This document shows positions 46,660 through 60,309 of a stretch of 64,000 nucleotides of DNA, piece after piece (the stretch's first letter is position 1; each line of letters opens with the position of its first letter). The DNA is from Epiperipatus broadwayi. Lineage: Eukaryota > Onychophora > Udeonychophora > Euonychophora > Peripatidae. The notes below the pieces were generated by a model. That model saw only the letters and a list, made by a program, of their open reading frames with translations. It was not told the origin of the DNA and made no database searches. The translations under genes and the position numbers were made by a program. The stretch is taken from NCBI GenBank assembly GCA_028023455.1, contig JAQFVV010012397.1:5040888-5104887 (forward strand). The letters run 5' to 3'.

Positions 46660-47930
46660 ATAAAAATTCTTATATGGATATATTATCTGCCATGCCAGAT
46701 GAATCTTAGCAATTTTTCTAGATTATAGATAAGCTTATGATTTTTTTTCAAGTAGATGACTTATAGGCAATATAATTATCTATTTCATATTGGACATAAT
46801 TAGATATCTAGTTATACTTAACTAAAGATAAAAAACAAGAGATGAAGAAATGTTGAAACTTTTAACTTTTATTATGTGGCCTATGAATAATAAATGAGGG
46901 TTCTAATGGAGAGGCTTTAATCTTGCATTAATTATTTAAAAGATGTTACACACACAACATTCTTATAATAAATATATAAATTAATAAATACTCATTAAAT
47001 TATATTATAAAATATATGTAATTATCTTAAATTATGATTATGGTATAAATTAATATTCTTATGTAGAAGTACTTTAAATTCCTTAAATAACATTATAATT
47101 GAATTTATTTGATAGGCAACAGAAAATATCATATGAATTGTTAAGTCTGTGTATTTCAGTGTTAGCAAATTACCTATTTATTATAGAATCTTAAAATCTA
47201 TTATAAGCATTGTCTCTTTAATTTTTTTATAATTATTTTTTTTAATATTATTTAAATGAATATTAAATTCAGATTTACAAAATATTTTACAATAAAAAAT
47301 TGCAGTAGTATTTGAATATTTAATTATTATAATATTTATATGACTTCAAAGTAACTGTTGATCCTTTAATCATTTTTTGTATAACGTCTTGATTCATTTA
47401 AATATGACTAATTATTATTACCTATAGTAAAATAATAAGATAAAATACACATAGATGGATATATAAATATATTAGATCAATAGATAGATAAATATATGGA
47501 TAGATAATTAAATAGATAAGTATTAGGTAGGAACATATGTGAATATATAGAGAGGTAGAAAGATAGGAAGATATTTGATTGCATTACATCATGCAAGACC
47601 ACAACTAAAAATCTCAATGAGCTAAACCTACTCAACATTGCTTTCTCAATACTGAGGACTTATGAATGAAATAAAAAAAAAGTTCATTCAAGTTTGAATT
47701 GTTGTGCATATAATTAAAGATTGGTAATGTAGCTAAATGACTGGAAACGGTAAAATATCAGAACACAGAAAGGCATTAGTGAATATAAATAGCCAAAATA
47801 AGTCATAGATCACATGACCCAATCCTCTTAAGCTTTAAGATATAAACAATGAGCATTGTCAATTGCTTAATAAGCTTTGTGATAAATGCTTAGCCAGAAA
47901 AAGCATTTAAAAAATCTCTGTCAGGAAACA
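46660..47930. other. AT-rich sequence with a degenerate GATA tract
   Basis: Loose (GATA)n-like sequence at about 47450-47570. Otherwise nothing recognised. Confidence 0.5.
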
Positions 47931-48025
47931 CCCCCCCCCCCCCAAAAAAAAAAAAAAACTCTGACCATGGTTTTGTGCTTTGGCACTAGCACCTCTCTGA
48001 GGAGTGCTAAAGCACAAACCCATGG
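47931..48025. repeat. C13A15 homopolymer junction next to a 23-bp hairpin
   Basis: Thirteen C followed by fifteen A (47931-47958), then an inverted repeat: 47965-47987 pairs with 48003-48025 with two mismatches (CCATGGTTTTGTGCTTTGGC arm). It is the longest C run that I saw in the window. Confidence 0.75.
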
Positions 48026-48149
48026 TTTGAATTAGTGAATAGTTTTAAGTGAATCATGACAAACACTGATTATTGACTACTTGCAATTAATTGCCATATC
48101 TGAAAATTATTTGCACTATTCAGTTATCACCTCACGAATATGTATAAAT

Positions 48150-48204
48150 GCACACATCCACACACACACACATAACACACACACATATATATATATATAT
48201 ATAT
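48150..48204. repeat. (CA)n passing into (TA)n microsatellite
   Basis: Compound dinucleotide tract. Confidence 0.9.
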
Positions 48205-51200
48205 GAATTATAAGATCACAATTTTCAAAATTGTTCGATTTTTTTTAATACTGTAAATACACATAAGTATTCCTTTTTTTTTTTCAAAATTTATCGCTTT
48301 TTTAATTTTTTTAAAAATATTTTATTATGGTTTCTAAGAATATTTTTATTAATTTTTTTAATTTAAACTTTTTATTCATTTCATTACTTTTCAGTTTATA
48401 TTCTAAGAATACAAGTTATCTTTTTATTTTGTTTATACTTTTTCATTTTCTTCAAAACCTTAAACTTATAGACTCCTTTTTTTTTTTTTTACTTTTTTTT
48501 TAAAAAAAAAAACGATGCAGTTTTTGCAAAGTTCAGAGTTGCATTATATAAAAAAATATTTGATTTCATTTTTAATTTTTTGTTTCAGCAGTCCTCAAAA
48601 TGATATTTTTTAAATTGAAACTCCTTTTAATTCTTATGATTGAGCAATCCCATGACGTTTAATGAATCCAAGTTTATATTATATAAAATATATTTTTTGT
48701 TATATATTAATAATTTCTCCAGGTATCTGACAGAGAGCTGTGTAAGAATATATTTAAGACAAATGCTGCACATTGTTTGAAAAAGTATTGATTAGGTTTT
48801 CTATAATCGGAATACACAATTGACGCACACAAAGTCACTATTATTTTTTTCCAAAAAAAACAAAAAAAAAAAAAGAGATTTAACTAAAGTTACAATAATT
48901 TAATTTTATATCAAATTTAGAAAGAAACAATACGTTAGAGATATGAAAATAGTAGTCTATTTTTTAACTTGGATTAAAAGTTTTAAGAGAAATTGTATAT
49001 TTTAAATACTACCTTTTTTAAAAGTTATCCTTTGGCTATATTTTTTATAAGTACCAAAAACAGATATGCAGGCATAATGTTTTTATAAAAAAATACGCAT
49101 TGGTATTATAATTTATTTATGGGACGAAATGAGAAAGAGAGTATTTCATTTCCAAAATTAATCATGTGCCAAATTAAAGGAAGTAGAACTATATTAATTA
49201 ATTCGAATAATTAAAAAAAGTGTTAAACAGAGATATGTTAACGGATTGGGAGTTGGGGGTCAATCTCTATTTGTTAGAATCAGATTATATCTCCAGTGTG
49301 CTATGCTCATTTTGTCAATTCAATTTATTTATTAAAGGCATTTTACTCGTTCTGACTAAAATGACTTATTACCACTGTCTTTTTTTCACAATTTTCATCA
49401 CTAATAACTGTTTTGTATTCCTGTGAATTTTCTTTAACTTATGCTTATAAAATATTTCAAATGCTTTGAATTTTATTTTTTATTCTTCAAGATTTTTGAC
49501 TCAAAGAATATGTGCTTAAAACTCAATCTAAAGATTTTGATATAATTAGCTTTCATTTTTTGTTTGAGTGTTACTGTAATGGTTACATTTTATAATTATA
49601 TTTTCCAAATGACAAAAAAAAATTATCGGTAATCATACTTCCCAAATAATAAAAAGACTTTATCTATTTCAATTCTTCATTTTTCAGCATAAATTTATTT
49701 CATTTTCTCCATATTTTGTAATTTTATATTTGTTTTTTTTTTTTTTTTACTGACTTTTATATTTTGTTCTGTATTTATTATTTAACTTAAATAAAAATTA
49801 ATTTAACCTTTACTTCAAAAGTTTGTTTGTTAGAAATATAAATTATCACGTGTCATTAAAAAAATTCCGATATATAAAGTTTTAAATAATTGCGTTAATA
49901 TTAAAAAAAGTATTTTTAAAGAGGAAATATGTTTCAAAAATTATATATATATATATTATAAGTTGATCAAATTAGCAAAAAAATCAGCAATTTTTTTTTT
50001 CAGTTTATTGCTGAATATAGCCCTAGCATTCATTAATATACATTTATTTCCGATCTTCATTCTATAAAGAATTTTTTTTTTCCTTCACATAACCTATATT
50101 TTTTTATCAAAATAAAATGAGAGGAAATTTTTTAAATGAATTTATAAATTATATCTAATTTAGTTATTTTTTAAATGAAAAAAGTCAGACTTTTAAAAAA
50201 TGTTGGATATTTATTATTTATTTTTGAAAATATAACGATATTATATTATAGGATTTTGCTTGACGTGATTATTAATTATTAACCTTATATTTTAATATAA
50301 AATCTTACGTTAGAGTGTGGATATTTATATATGTATGAAAAAGATGTTAAATTCAATATACCAACAAAATGCATTATTGATACATACTATAACCTTCAGG
50401 TGTCAGGGTCAACTTCAAATAGTCAATAAGCAATGATCAACCAAGAATGTATATATAATTTTTCCTTGTAGAATATAATGTAGGTTCATGAAAATCTGTT
50501 TGAAATATATTCGATTTTGCATTCTTTTTACATTTTTTCCTAATTCTCTCTTTTTTTATTTTCATTATCAGAGTTTTATTATTATGAAGCTTTTCACATC
50601 ATAGAATCATCCTCTGCATTAACAGCAATAATAAACTGTTTGTACAATCAACTTTCCAACATTTATTTTTATGCCAGTGGCCTAATTTAAATCTGTTTTA
50701 TTTTTTATGCAATAATGTCAAATTAATAAAATATGAAAAATCTTCACTTATTAAAAACAGAAAGAAAATAGTAAAATATTGACATTTTTTTAAACTGTGA
50801 CCTTATTAAATCAGCCCAGTCAATAATGATTCACTTGGAAGTGGATTTGGGATATAAATTGCATATATCAAATGAATATATGCTTCATCACCCCTACTTA
50901 AGAATTTTTACACTTTCCTTCTTAATTATGAAAAAATCCACAAGTGATACTGCAAAAATTACCCAATTTTATAATATATTTACTTTGTAGAAATAGTTGT
51001 AGTATTAGGAATCATTATGGTATCACCTAAAAGGTAAAAATTTTAATGTGAATTTTTCAAGAAGCAAATGTGCAAGTCTTTTAACTAAAGAGTTATTGAA
51101 GTCATTAAGCTCCCTCATCAAATTATTATTTCTTAATCTAATAGACACTTATGGGCAATGCACAAGATTCTTTAGCAAGTAATATATTTTTAGAAAAAAA

Positions 51201-53502
51201 AAATGGGATGGTAAAATTTTTACTACCAGCCATTTTGAAATACAGACCATTACTGAAATGATTATGAATTTTGTGGAAAAACAGTCCACAAAATAGCAGA
51301 AAAACTATATGATATTGGATTAATTGCATTATAAATTGATATTATTTCTGGTTTATTATGTGTATCACACATTAAAATTGTTTTTGTAGTTGTATGCACT
51401 TTATTCATATGCAGAGTATTATTATATCATACAAATAAAAGACTACATTTTTAAAGACTTTAAAGACAGTAGTAAAAGCAATAAATTGTAATCCATAGTT
51501 ATTGAAAACAAATGGTAATGCCTCAATGAATTAAAATAGTCTGTTATTGCTGAATATTTTTATGCACATGAATTTACTATCAAACATTATGTTTGGGCAA
51601 AAAATAAGCTATTATCAGACATTTGAATGAATTTATGCTCAGTGCAATGGCATCTTGTGAATTTTGTTACAACTATAATATGCAAAGAAAGTTAACATTA
51701 TAGCAGCATTTATGAACAAATTATAGATTTATAAATGTCAAGATTGAATTTATAGAGACATATAAATAGATTCCATTCACAAAAATATTGGAAGGAAATT
51801 TAATATTTATAAACAACTGCTGTGTATAACAGATTTAAAAGTTATTAAATATAAACCATGTGAATTTTTATTTTGCTTCTTGGATTCACAAATAAAAACC
51901 TTGACCAGTTTTTTTCTAATACTTATATTATTAATGAATTAATTAAAAGAAGACATGTAATATTTATTGCTTGATGGAGTAGTAAGATTTAAATGGTTGA
52001 GACTTTAAAACTTCAAAGTAATTAGTGCTATTTGCTGATCAATGTTGCTTTAATTTGATTTTTGAAATGATGTACTTCTATTAAATTAGCTGATACCAAT
52101 TTTGTATAAAGTTATTCTTTGTAGATGGAGAGATTTTTATACTAATATTTTAAGTAAATAATAATGATACTGGAATTTGGATAATCAAATTTAATGATAC
52201 ATCCATCCATATAATAAATTTAGTCCAACTTAATGAAGTTATATTATTTCTTTATAATATTAGATTGGATAACTTGATTATCTTGATGGTAATTTTGGAG
52301 AAGCACTAAAATGAGATGGTCATAAATGTTTAGAATTTTTTAGATTACCAAAGTGATGTTATTTGTCTTTAAGGAGGCTTTTGTTAAATAAATTTATAAA
52401 AATAAAAAGACTTCCAAATTATCATGAATTATCATTGTTAGAGAATACTACAAAAGTTTAATGAATTGCTTTCAATCAAAGATGAATAATTATCAAAAAT
52501 TCTTTGCAGTTTTAGATATTCAAAAGTACTATAAACATGATGTCTGTTGTCAAGAAAATCATGTGAAAAGTAGAAGAGCATATCACTTCTATCAATTCGG
52601 TTAAGGGATCTGACTCTGTTAATTTAAAACGTTTGGTATAATTGTTTACAAATAACTGGTTATCTATATAAGTATATTTATATTATACAAAAATTTACTG
52701 TTAATAAAAAAAGAACATTTGAATCTTCTGTAATGTTTAATAAAATGATTTAAGAACTAAAACAAAATTCTAATATCATTTTTATTTAGTTGTCATTGCA
52801 TAGATACCTTTCTCATCACTATGTCAGCTAATATGTTGTGTTTAATAGTTTTAACATTCTTAGTTTAATACCAAAACAATATCATAGTTTTTCTATTTAG
52901 AACAGTTCTTAATTTAGACATCTATTGTCTTTTTTGATTACAGAATGATAATATGAATACATGATTCTTTTTGGATATTTATAATCATGACATACAAAAA
53001 TAAATTAAGATTCTCATTTTTCAGAAGCTGTAAAATTATCAGAAAAAACAATATTTTGATGATCTAAGACAGAATGTAGTAAGAATTTCAGGTTTCTAAC
53101 TTAGATTGCTATTTGATGGTGTTTTTTTTTTATTTAACTATCTATAATTGTAAATAATTGAGGAAATACATAGATTGGAAAAAAAAAACTGTTTAATACA
53201 TTTTTGGTCTTTGTGAATTAAAAAAAAAAAAAGCAATTGATGTACTTTACTAAAATGGTACAAATAGTGAAAGCATAAATGGCATGGGATTTATTATAAA
53301 TAATTAATGAAAAAACAATATTATGAATATTTATAGTATATAAGCAATATGAAAAATTAATTATTCATTTTAATTAATGAAAGACATGAAATGATGATAA
53401 CTTAAATTTATTATCCAACAAAGTTTTCATTGAGATAAAGAAATATATATTTTTAAAATCTAAATACACAAAATATTTTTGATTAAAATAAACATTTTAA
53501 TG
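48205..53502. other. Long AT-rich stretch, no gene recognised
   Basis: About 5.3 kb rich in homopolymer A and T runs. The plus strand at 51300-52100 has a few long protein-like frames (for example FNIYKQLLCITDLKVIKYK near 51810) without a recognisable motif; it may be an old element. Frames at 49220 and 51138 are unsupported. Confidence 0.45.
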
Positions 53503-53760
53503 TCATTTGGTTATGGGAAAAAGAGACAAATGTCAAAAACTTGTGGAATTTGCAAAAAAAAAAAAAAAAAAAAGAAAAAGAAAGAGAAACTGTATTATGA
53601 GTTATTGTTTAAAAAAAATCCAAGGCAGAAGTGGACATGAAAGCATCAAAATAAAGGCACAGTAGAATTGAATTATAGATTCAGCATAGAAACTTTATCA
53701 TCAATTAGTAGAATATAAGATAAATGATAATTCATATTTAGAGAAGCAAATGCCACTAAT
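53503..53760 (+). pseudogene. RTE LINE endonuclease fragment
   Basis: The frame FGYGKRDKCQKLVEFAKK, then LYYELLFKKNPRQKWT, aligns with the endonuclease segment of the RTE copy at 16330-16530, and the DNA continues to match through CATCAATTAGTAGAATATAAG (16530 region). A run of about 20 A has expanded inside. Stops and frameshifts are present. It is a fragment only. Confidence 0.65.
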
Positions 53761-53908
53761 AATATAGTTTCAACAATTTGTATTCTTAATCTTTAATAAT
53801 ATTTTAATATTTTATTGAATTTCAACTAAACTTTCTATTATTTTAAGATATTGTCAATCTTCAAAAATTGCTGACGTTATTGAGATCAATAAAAGGATGT
53901 TTACTCTC

Positions 53909-54057
<149 letters not shown>

Positions 54058-54231
54058 ATAAATGTAATGGTGATTTTTTTAATCCCCAGTAGTATTTTCA
54101 GTAAATTATTTAACCCTGTCAATTGCTGTTGAAGCAAGTTGCAGTATTGAAAAAGATTAAATGAGCATGAATTGTTATACAACCATGTGTAAAGTAAAAA
54201 TAATAATGAGTTAATGATTGCTTGTTTTTTT

Positions 54232-54367
54232 TTTAGATCATGAAAAAACATGTAAATATAAATTTAAGTTGATATTGAAAGTATTAAGATTCTTCGTGAA
54301 GAGAGAAACTTATAATAAAATAAAAATTAAGGAGGCAGTTTTAATAAATAAAAATAAGACAAATATA
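54232..54367 (+). pseudogene. Penelope-like endonuclease C-terminal fragment
   Basis: One frame reads DHEKTCKYKFKL, then KVLRFFVKRETYNKIKIKEA and VLINKNKTNINYR. This matches the tail of PLE GIY-YIG domains: a (D/E)H..T..H block, a RE..Y..(R/K)KIKEA helix and a final N(R/Y)(D/R). The nuclease core upstream is missing. Probably a different family from the copies at 6 and 42 kb. Confidence 0.5.
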
Positions 54368-54548
54368 AATTATAGGTAAGCTATGCTAAAAATTCAGTAT
54401 TGATGGTATTTAAGTTGATGACATTTGCTTCCATTGTGTTTTTTGAGTTTAACAGCAATTGAGGAGGGTTAAGGAATTAACCAAAAGTACTTTTGCAGAT
54501 TGAAAGTCTGTATATATCAGTTAATTACCATTATATAGATCGGAAGAT

Positions 54549-54593
54549 ATATATATATATATATATATATGGTATATATAACCATCCACCCAG

Positions 54594-54627
<34 letters not shown>

Positions 54628-54641
54628 CTGGGTGGATGGTT
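54549..54641. repeat. (TA)n run and a perfect 62-bp palindrome
   Basis: After (TA)n, 54580-54641 is a perfect palindrome: AACCATCCACCCAGTAA, (TA)n and the exact complement. It would extrude as a cruciform with a TA-rich stem. Confidence 0.85.
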
Positions 54642-54649
54642 TACCAGTA

Positions 54650-56491
54650 AATAATTAAAAAGACAAATAAATCCCTGCTGCAGTAAACACAATATTTACT
54701 TTAACTCTTTAAATAAATTTATCTTATGAAAGCAAAATTATATGACTAAAATATAATACAATATTATTCATTGCAATTTAGGTATTGCTCTACCATGGCA
54801 CCTTAGGCAGAGAAGAGAGTACTCAAAGAGCACCTGAACCCAAGCCAGCAGATATATCTGTGAAATATATCTAACTGACCACATTTGAAGGAAACAGATT
54901 TCTTCTCGACTGTTGAATTCAACACCATGTTCAAAGCACTTTTTTGTTTTGTATAAACATGGGTGCCAGTTACTTATCCAGAGGATAAATAATGTGCTTT
55001 AAACAATGGCCATTAATTCAATGCCCAATATACTCCATGACTAGCTCAGCTACTTGTAATCAATAACAAATTATTGTTTTAAATTAGTGGCAAAAGAATT
55101 GCCCGACAGATTAAGCTTTAAGTTTAAAAGACAATTTATTTTAATTAACATTTATTAAACTAATTTTAAATACTTTTATAAATCTTATTTAACTAATATA
55201 ACACTGGTATAATGATCACACACATACTTAATTCACCCACTATAATATCATATAAGAAAGCATTAAATAATATTTGAAATTTAAAATTCAATGAAATCAA
55301 TATATACTAACACATAAACACACATAACATTTTAAACACACACATTAATAGTTCATCTATGTATGCTATAGAGTTTGTATTACTTGACTCTTGGATGCTT
55401 TACAAATGTGATAACTACTTTAGAAATGAGTATAAGAAAAATGTTATTACCTAGGATTTTAGAACATGGATCCTTCATGCTGTTTGTTGCTTCTAATGAA
55501 GTATTTCTAACAGGTTAGATTTGAAGTTTCTTGAGAAGGTTTAATGCTTATTCATTGGTATTATTCTTGGAGACAGTTAAATGTTGATGGCAATTCTTTA
55601 AGTTGTTATGCAGGCATTTCTATTCTGGGCAGATTGCTGTTTCACTGGAACGCAGGCTAGAGACAGTCGTATGTTTCCGATATTTTTTTAACACTGCATT
55701 ATTGACTGTTTTAATCTCAACTACACAATCTCAATTGTAATCTCAACTGCACACTCTATATTTTAATCTCAATTGATGGTGTGATGAAAAACTGGACTAT
55801 TTTTACTTAAGGCCTGTTATCATTTTGATGTCCACTGGCAATATCTGTTGTCAAAATTCCTTCATTGCATTCTTTTGAGATAAGCTTTTAATCCTGTTGT
55901 TGGAAATATTACTTAGCAGCCATTGCAAATGTGTTATTTTTACATATTTAATTAATAGCCATCACTATTTTTTAATGATAATTTTCTACATCATTTTTTT
56001 TTTATTTACTACACATACATTTATTATATTTACAAACACATGTATATATTTTAGTAACAAACTCATATTAATTTGTCATTTACACACATATATAATTTAA
56101 GATCAATTCACTATTTAGTTTTTAAGATGACTTTTTTTTCTTTAACTTAAATAAAAAGAGATTTATATTTTTAAACTTTAAGTTATATTTCAATTAATAA
56201 TAATAAAAAAAACTCTTTATTTCTTTTATAAAACTGTTAGCTTCAACTTTTCTTTCTTTCTTTTCTAATCAATCATTTATAATTTTTATAAACAATATTT
56301 TATTTAAACTAACAACAATAATAAAAAGAATTCTTTACTCATTTGAAAATCAACTTCTTTTAATTTGACGTTTCTAAAGCAAACTGCAATAAAAAACTCT
56401 TAAACTTTTATATATTATTTTCTCTTAATGAATAATTTTATTTTAATAATTTTTTAGACAAAATTATTTTATGTACCAACACAATATTGGT

Positions 56492-56494
<3 letters not shown>
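54650..56494. other. Mixed sequence, no gene recognised
   Basis: 54770-55130 and 55440-55880 are less AT-rich than average and could be LTR or exon remnants. A 26-bp tandem repeat lies at 55712-55778 (listed separately). No protein motif found. Confidence 0.4.
55712..55778. repeat. 26-bp tandem repeat, about 2.6 units
   Basis: TAATCTCAA(C/T)T begins at 55712, 55738 and 55764, an exact period of 26 with diverged unit ends. Confidence 0.7.
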
Positions 56495-56572
<78 letters not shown>

Positions 56573-56620
56573 CAAATAAAATGTCCATTAATTAAAAATA
56601 TTGTAATAACAATAAAAATA
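56495..56620. repeat. (TA)n tract with shared 50-bp flank, copy 2
   Basis: TA repeats 56495-56569, then the flank TACAAATAAAATGTCCATTA and about 30 bases more, matching 54007-54057. Upstream flanks of the two tracts are unrelated. Confidence 0.85.
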
Positions 56621-58219
56621 AATAGCCTTTTTGGGTTAAATTGAGTACTATTTTGTATTACTTGCCTATGTGTCATATAACTGTAAAAAAACATTAGCTA
56701 TAATATATAAATTACATTTCCATATGAGCAATGCTATGAATAAAAATTATTTAAAACAACTTTTTTTGAAAAACTGAATATATAAAAGTATGACAAATAA
56801 TATGAAAATAGAGAATATAAACCATAAAGTTTCAAAGTAAGCTATAAAAAAGAACAGGAGACTCTAAAATATCCTGTATAAAAATATAAATTTTGGTACA
56901 GAAAATAATATTTTTTCAGCAATAAAATGATATGCTGATATTGTTAATAAAAGAAGACACAACATTATAATATATGAAAAAGAATTTTACAACAAAAGTA
57001 TGAAGTAATGAGGAAAAAATAATTCTTATAGCTTCAACATTTTGAAATTATAAATATTTTTACTGATGAATTATGATATTAACTTAAATTTATAAAGAAT
57101 ATAAATATGCTAAAATAATAAAATTATTATAAATATTTTAAAAGAAGTACATGAGAATATAAAAAAAAAACATTGTCAAAGATAATTACTATAATTCTGA
57201 ATGAAAAGAATACTGAATAATTTGACAAACGTCTTTCTTACAAATCCAAAAATAATTGTGAAAACAATGAATAAATCAATGGTATGAAGCTGGCCTACTA
57301 AAAGATAAGTTTGACTTGAGGATAAGAAACAAAGTTATGGAAAGTTAACATAAATGGCAAAGTTATATTAAAATGACCATATAAAAGAATATAGAGGGAG
57401 ATTATTGTTATTCAAGGACAGGATTTAGGTATCAAAAAAAGAAAACAAAATAAAATAAAAGTTTGTATTGCAGTTGTAATTTATATAAGTATCAAAGAAA
57501 GATTACAGAATTTTTATTTTAGAAATTAATTATTACTTGAAATAGATTCAGAAATATTGTTGTTGGGGAATCGACAAAATATAAAAATGTACAGCATAAA
57601 AGAGAACAAAAGAAATAGTCTTTTTTTTGTTTAGATCTTTATGCAAAATTAGGGAATACTGAAATAAAAAATTAATCAGTATTGAGAAATGAATTTGGTA
57701 GTTGTAGATTGTGAAGGATAAGTGACATTAGATATAAATGAAATTATTTTTAGAATATATAATGATTTCAAAACATTATAACGTTTAATGTAGATAATGG
57801 TGTTTCTAAGTATATGATTTATTCACAGAAATCTAAATGGAAATTATTGTCAAATTAATTGGTCTTGTCATAGAAGTACTATATTTTGCTGTGCTTATTC
57901 AATGTTTATCTTTTATTATTGTCTCTCTACTCAGTCCATTGATTTGAAATTTCAATTTTTATAACGTTTAAACTCATGTGTAATTTATAAAGCTATATAA
58001 ATTTGACTTTTTGGAAAATAATAAAAAAATAGTAATATACAATATCATGTTTTTGTAGCCTAACAATTTTATATAGGTAGCTCAGTTTTCTTTTTTTATT
58101 ATTATAATAAAAGAATTTTGTTCTTTTATTATATTATTTGGTTATTGAAAATTAAAATAGATACAGCATTCATTTATATTACTTAAGAGAAAAGTAAAAG
58201 ATATTTACTATAATTATAT
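56621..58219. other. AT-rich intergenic sequence
   Basis: Lysine- and asparagine-rich partial frames near 57000-57600 have no recognisable motif. Nothing supported. Confidence 0.45.
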
Positions 58220-58554
58220 GTAAGATAATTTTCATTATCTTGTGTAGTGGTAAATATTGTTTTACAAAATTTAAATTTTATATCTACTTTTTTTAAATAT
58301 ATTCAACTGTTAATCAATAACACACAGGTTAATATAAAAACAATATTTAGCATAGTATTGTTTTTTTCTTTTCTTCAGAGAGATGTCAAAAAAGCAATGA
58401 TAGACATTGTATTGTAACTATACATACTATGAATAGCAAACAAATTTAAAAAGGTCTGCAATCAATATGATAACAGAACAGCTTTCCAAAACCATAGTGT
58501 TCTGCAAAGGATTCTGACCTGCATGAAATACAAATGTAAAATAATAAAAATTAG

Positions 58555-58760
58555 AATTTAATTATAAAATATTATGTAAATGTGGAAGGATATATATGGA
58601 TGAAAGTATCTAAACCATTGAAAAAATAATTAAAAGCAAGAATAACAACTAGAGAAGAAATATATATATATCTGAAGTATTTTGATCACTCATATATTAA
58701 TCAATATAGGTTCAATTGAAAAACGAAAATATTGATCAGAGAGAAAAAAAAAAGAATATG
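58555..58760 (+). pseudogene. Penelope-like GIY-YIG fragment inside the nested locus (family D)
   Basis: The frame NYKILCKCGRIYMDESI has the YKI and IY-x-x-ES nuclease strands with the C-K-C pair; the usual IYIGES has become IYMDES. Several stops follow. Only about 60 codons are recognisable. Confidence 0.5.
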
Positions 58761-58940
58761 TCTATGTGACAATGGCAAATAACCCCATAAATCACCCTAG
58801 TATTATAAACCATAATCTCTGAAAATCACTACTTAATTTTATCCTTAAAAATGGGAGAATTAATAGGATCCATAGTTAGGAATATAAAACTTGTATTAGC
58901 AGAATTACATTGTTTAGATCCTCATATTAAATTCAGTATT

Positions 58941-59620
58941 AACCCAGAGGCAAAACTCTTCACAGTAGCATGACTCAGTGCAAACCAGAGTAATTAATGG
59001 ATGCAAAAAGGTTTGTGCATAATATTCCTATATAATACCTACCCATCAAATATCTCTAGACTAATTTCTAATTTGTTGTTTTTATCAGTGAGGAACCTTG
59101 GATCTGAGAACACTGCACCTAGATCTAAAAATCTAATACAATCTTCCAGCAGTCACCTTTTATCTTTCTAGTCAACTATAATAATGTTTTCAATTCAAGG
59201 TCATTTATTAGTATAGTTATATAGATCTGATCTCAATATTTTGGTGTATTTTTTAATAACCATAATCCTCTGGACAAATCTTATAACTATTTAAGAAAAT
59301 GAGCTTTAATCGAAAGCATTATTGTGTTTTCAATTTAGACTCAAAGCTTTATAGTTATCTAAAAAGGTAAAAAGTGGCTGCTGAAGGGTTGCATTAGATA
59401 TTAAGATCTAGATGCAGTGCTCTCAGATCCAAGGTTCCTCATTGATAAAAGCCACAAACTAGAAACTAGTCTGGGAATATGGGATGAGTATGCACAAACA
59501 TTCTTTCATCTATTAATTACTCTGGATTGCACTGAATAGCACTACTGTAAGGAGAGTTTTGCCTCTGTGTTACCAGATTATGTAAGTCTAAAGAATAGTG
59601 ATGATGTGTTAGTGGTTTAA
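58941..59620. mobile_element. Foldback element, family F2, full-length copy 2
   Basis: The left arm (CCAGAGGCAAAACTC, GTAATTAATGGATGCA, TATCAGTGAGGAACCTTGG) and right arm (CCAAGGTTCCTCATTGATA, GAGAGTTTTGCCTCTG) match the copy at 38751-39403, including the asymmetric right end (CTAAAGAATAGTGATGATGTG). No clear target duplication. It sits within the F1 element. Confidence 0.75.
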
Positions 59621-59842
59621 ATTTATTTTCATGTATCTAAAGACATCCAGTTTGATTTCCATGCTAGTGCTATCAATGGCCAGGCCAGACACATCTCAAG
59701 AAAAGAGGAGTATTATTACTTAAAACAAGTCCTATAATAATATGTATGTTGTTACAAACTGTTAAATGTATTTGGAAAAGTGTATATAAAATTTGAATTT
59801 TTTAAAAACATTTAATTAAATAAGATTATGGAAATATTCTTC

Positions 59843-60231
59843 TAAAAAGTTATCATTATAACCTTCCAGACAAATTATATTTACAATAGTTTTTGAAAAC
59901 TATTTTAGACTTTGGTTGCCATTCTAATTCAAGTATGGCTATTAAATACCCCATGTCATAAATTAAGACAGCATAGTCAATACAATTGCTTATAAGCAAT
60001 ATAGAAAGAGGATGTACAGTGCATATCTTATCACATTTACACAATATCCATATCTATGATTCAGATCTATATGGAAATAAAAAAAATTAAATAAGCTTGG
60101 GAATTTATTAAAGACTGTTGACCTAGGCCATCACATGGGGATATAGTGCTTCATCAATGGGTGCACTACATCACAGCAATAATTAATAAAAATTATATGT
60201 AAATGAAAATTTTTAGATTTATGAGTCACTT
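59843..60231. other. AT-rich spacer
   Basis: A loose inverted repeat at about 60131-60176 (CATCACATGGGG...ATAGTGC / GCACTACATCACAG). Nothing else. Confidence 0.4.
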
Positions 60232-60309
60232 CATTGTTAGAAACACATTCTGACTATTCCATAGTTTGAAACACTTTTTGATTATTCCATTGTTAGAAAC
60301 ACTTTCTGT
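60232..60309. repeat. 28-bp tandem repeat, about 2.8 units
   Basis: Units start at 60232, 60260 and 60288 with consensus CATTGTTAGAAACACTTTCTG followed by ATTATTC-like bases. Confidence 0.75.

Larger units (their letters stand above)
58220..59842. mobile_element. Foldback element, family F1, split by nested insertions
   Basis: The left arm (58220-58400) matches 4500-4670: ATTCAACTGTTAATCAATAACACACAGG and a TTCTTTTCTTCAG side. The right arm (59640-59842) matches 4840-5030: CATGCTAGTGCTATCAATGGCC, AGACACATC, AAAGAGGAG and the AT-rich end. Between them lie a PLE fragment and a full F2 element. It is the most rearranged locus in the window. Confidence 0.6.

Noticed and set aside
56464-56694. Second Tyr-Ile repeat frame
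   Set aside because: Same artefact at another TA tract.
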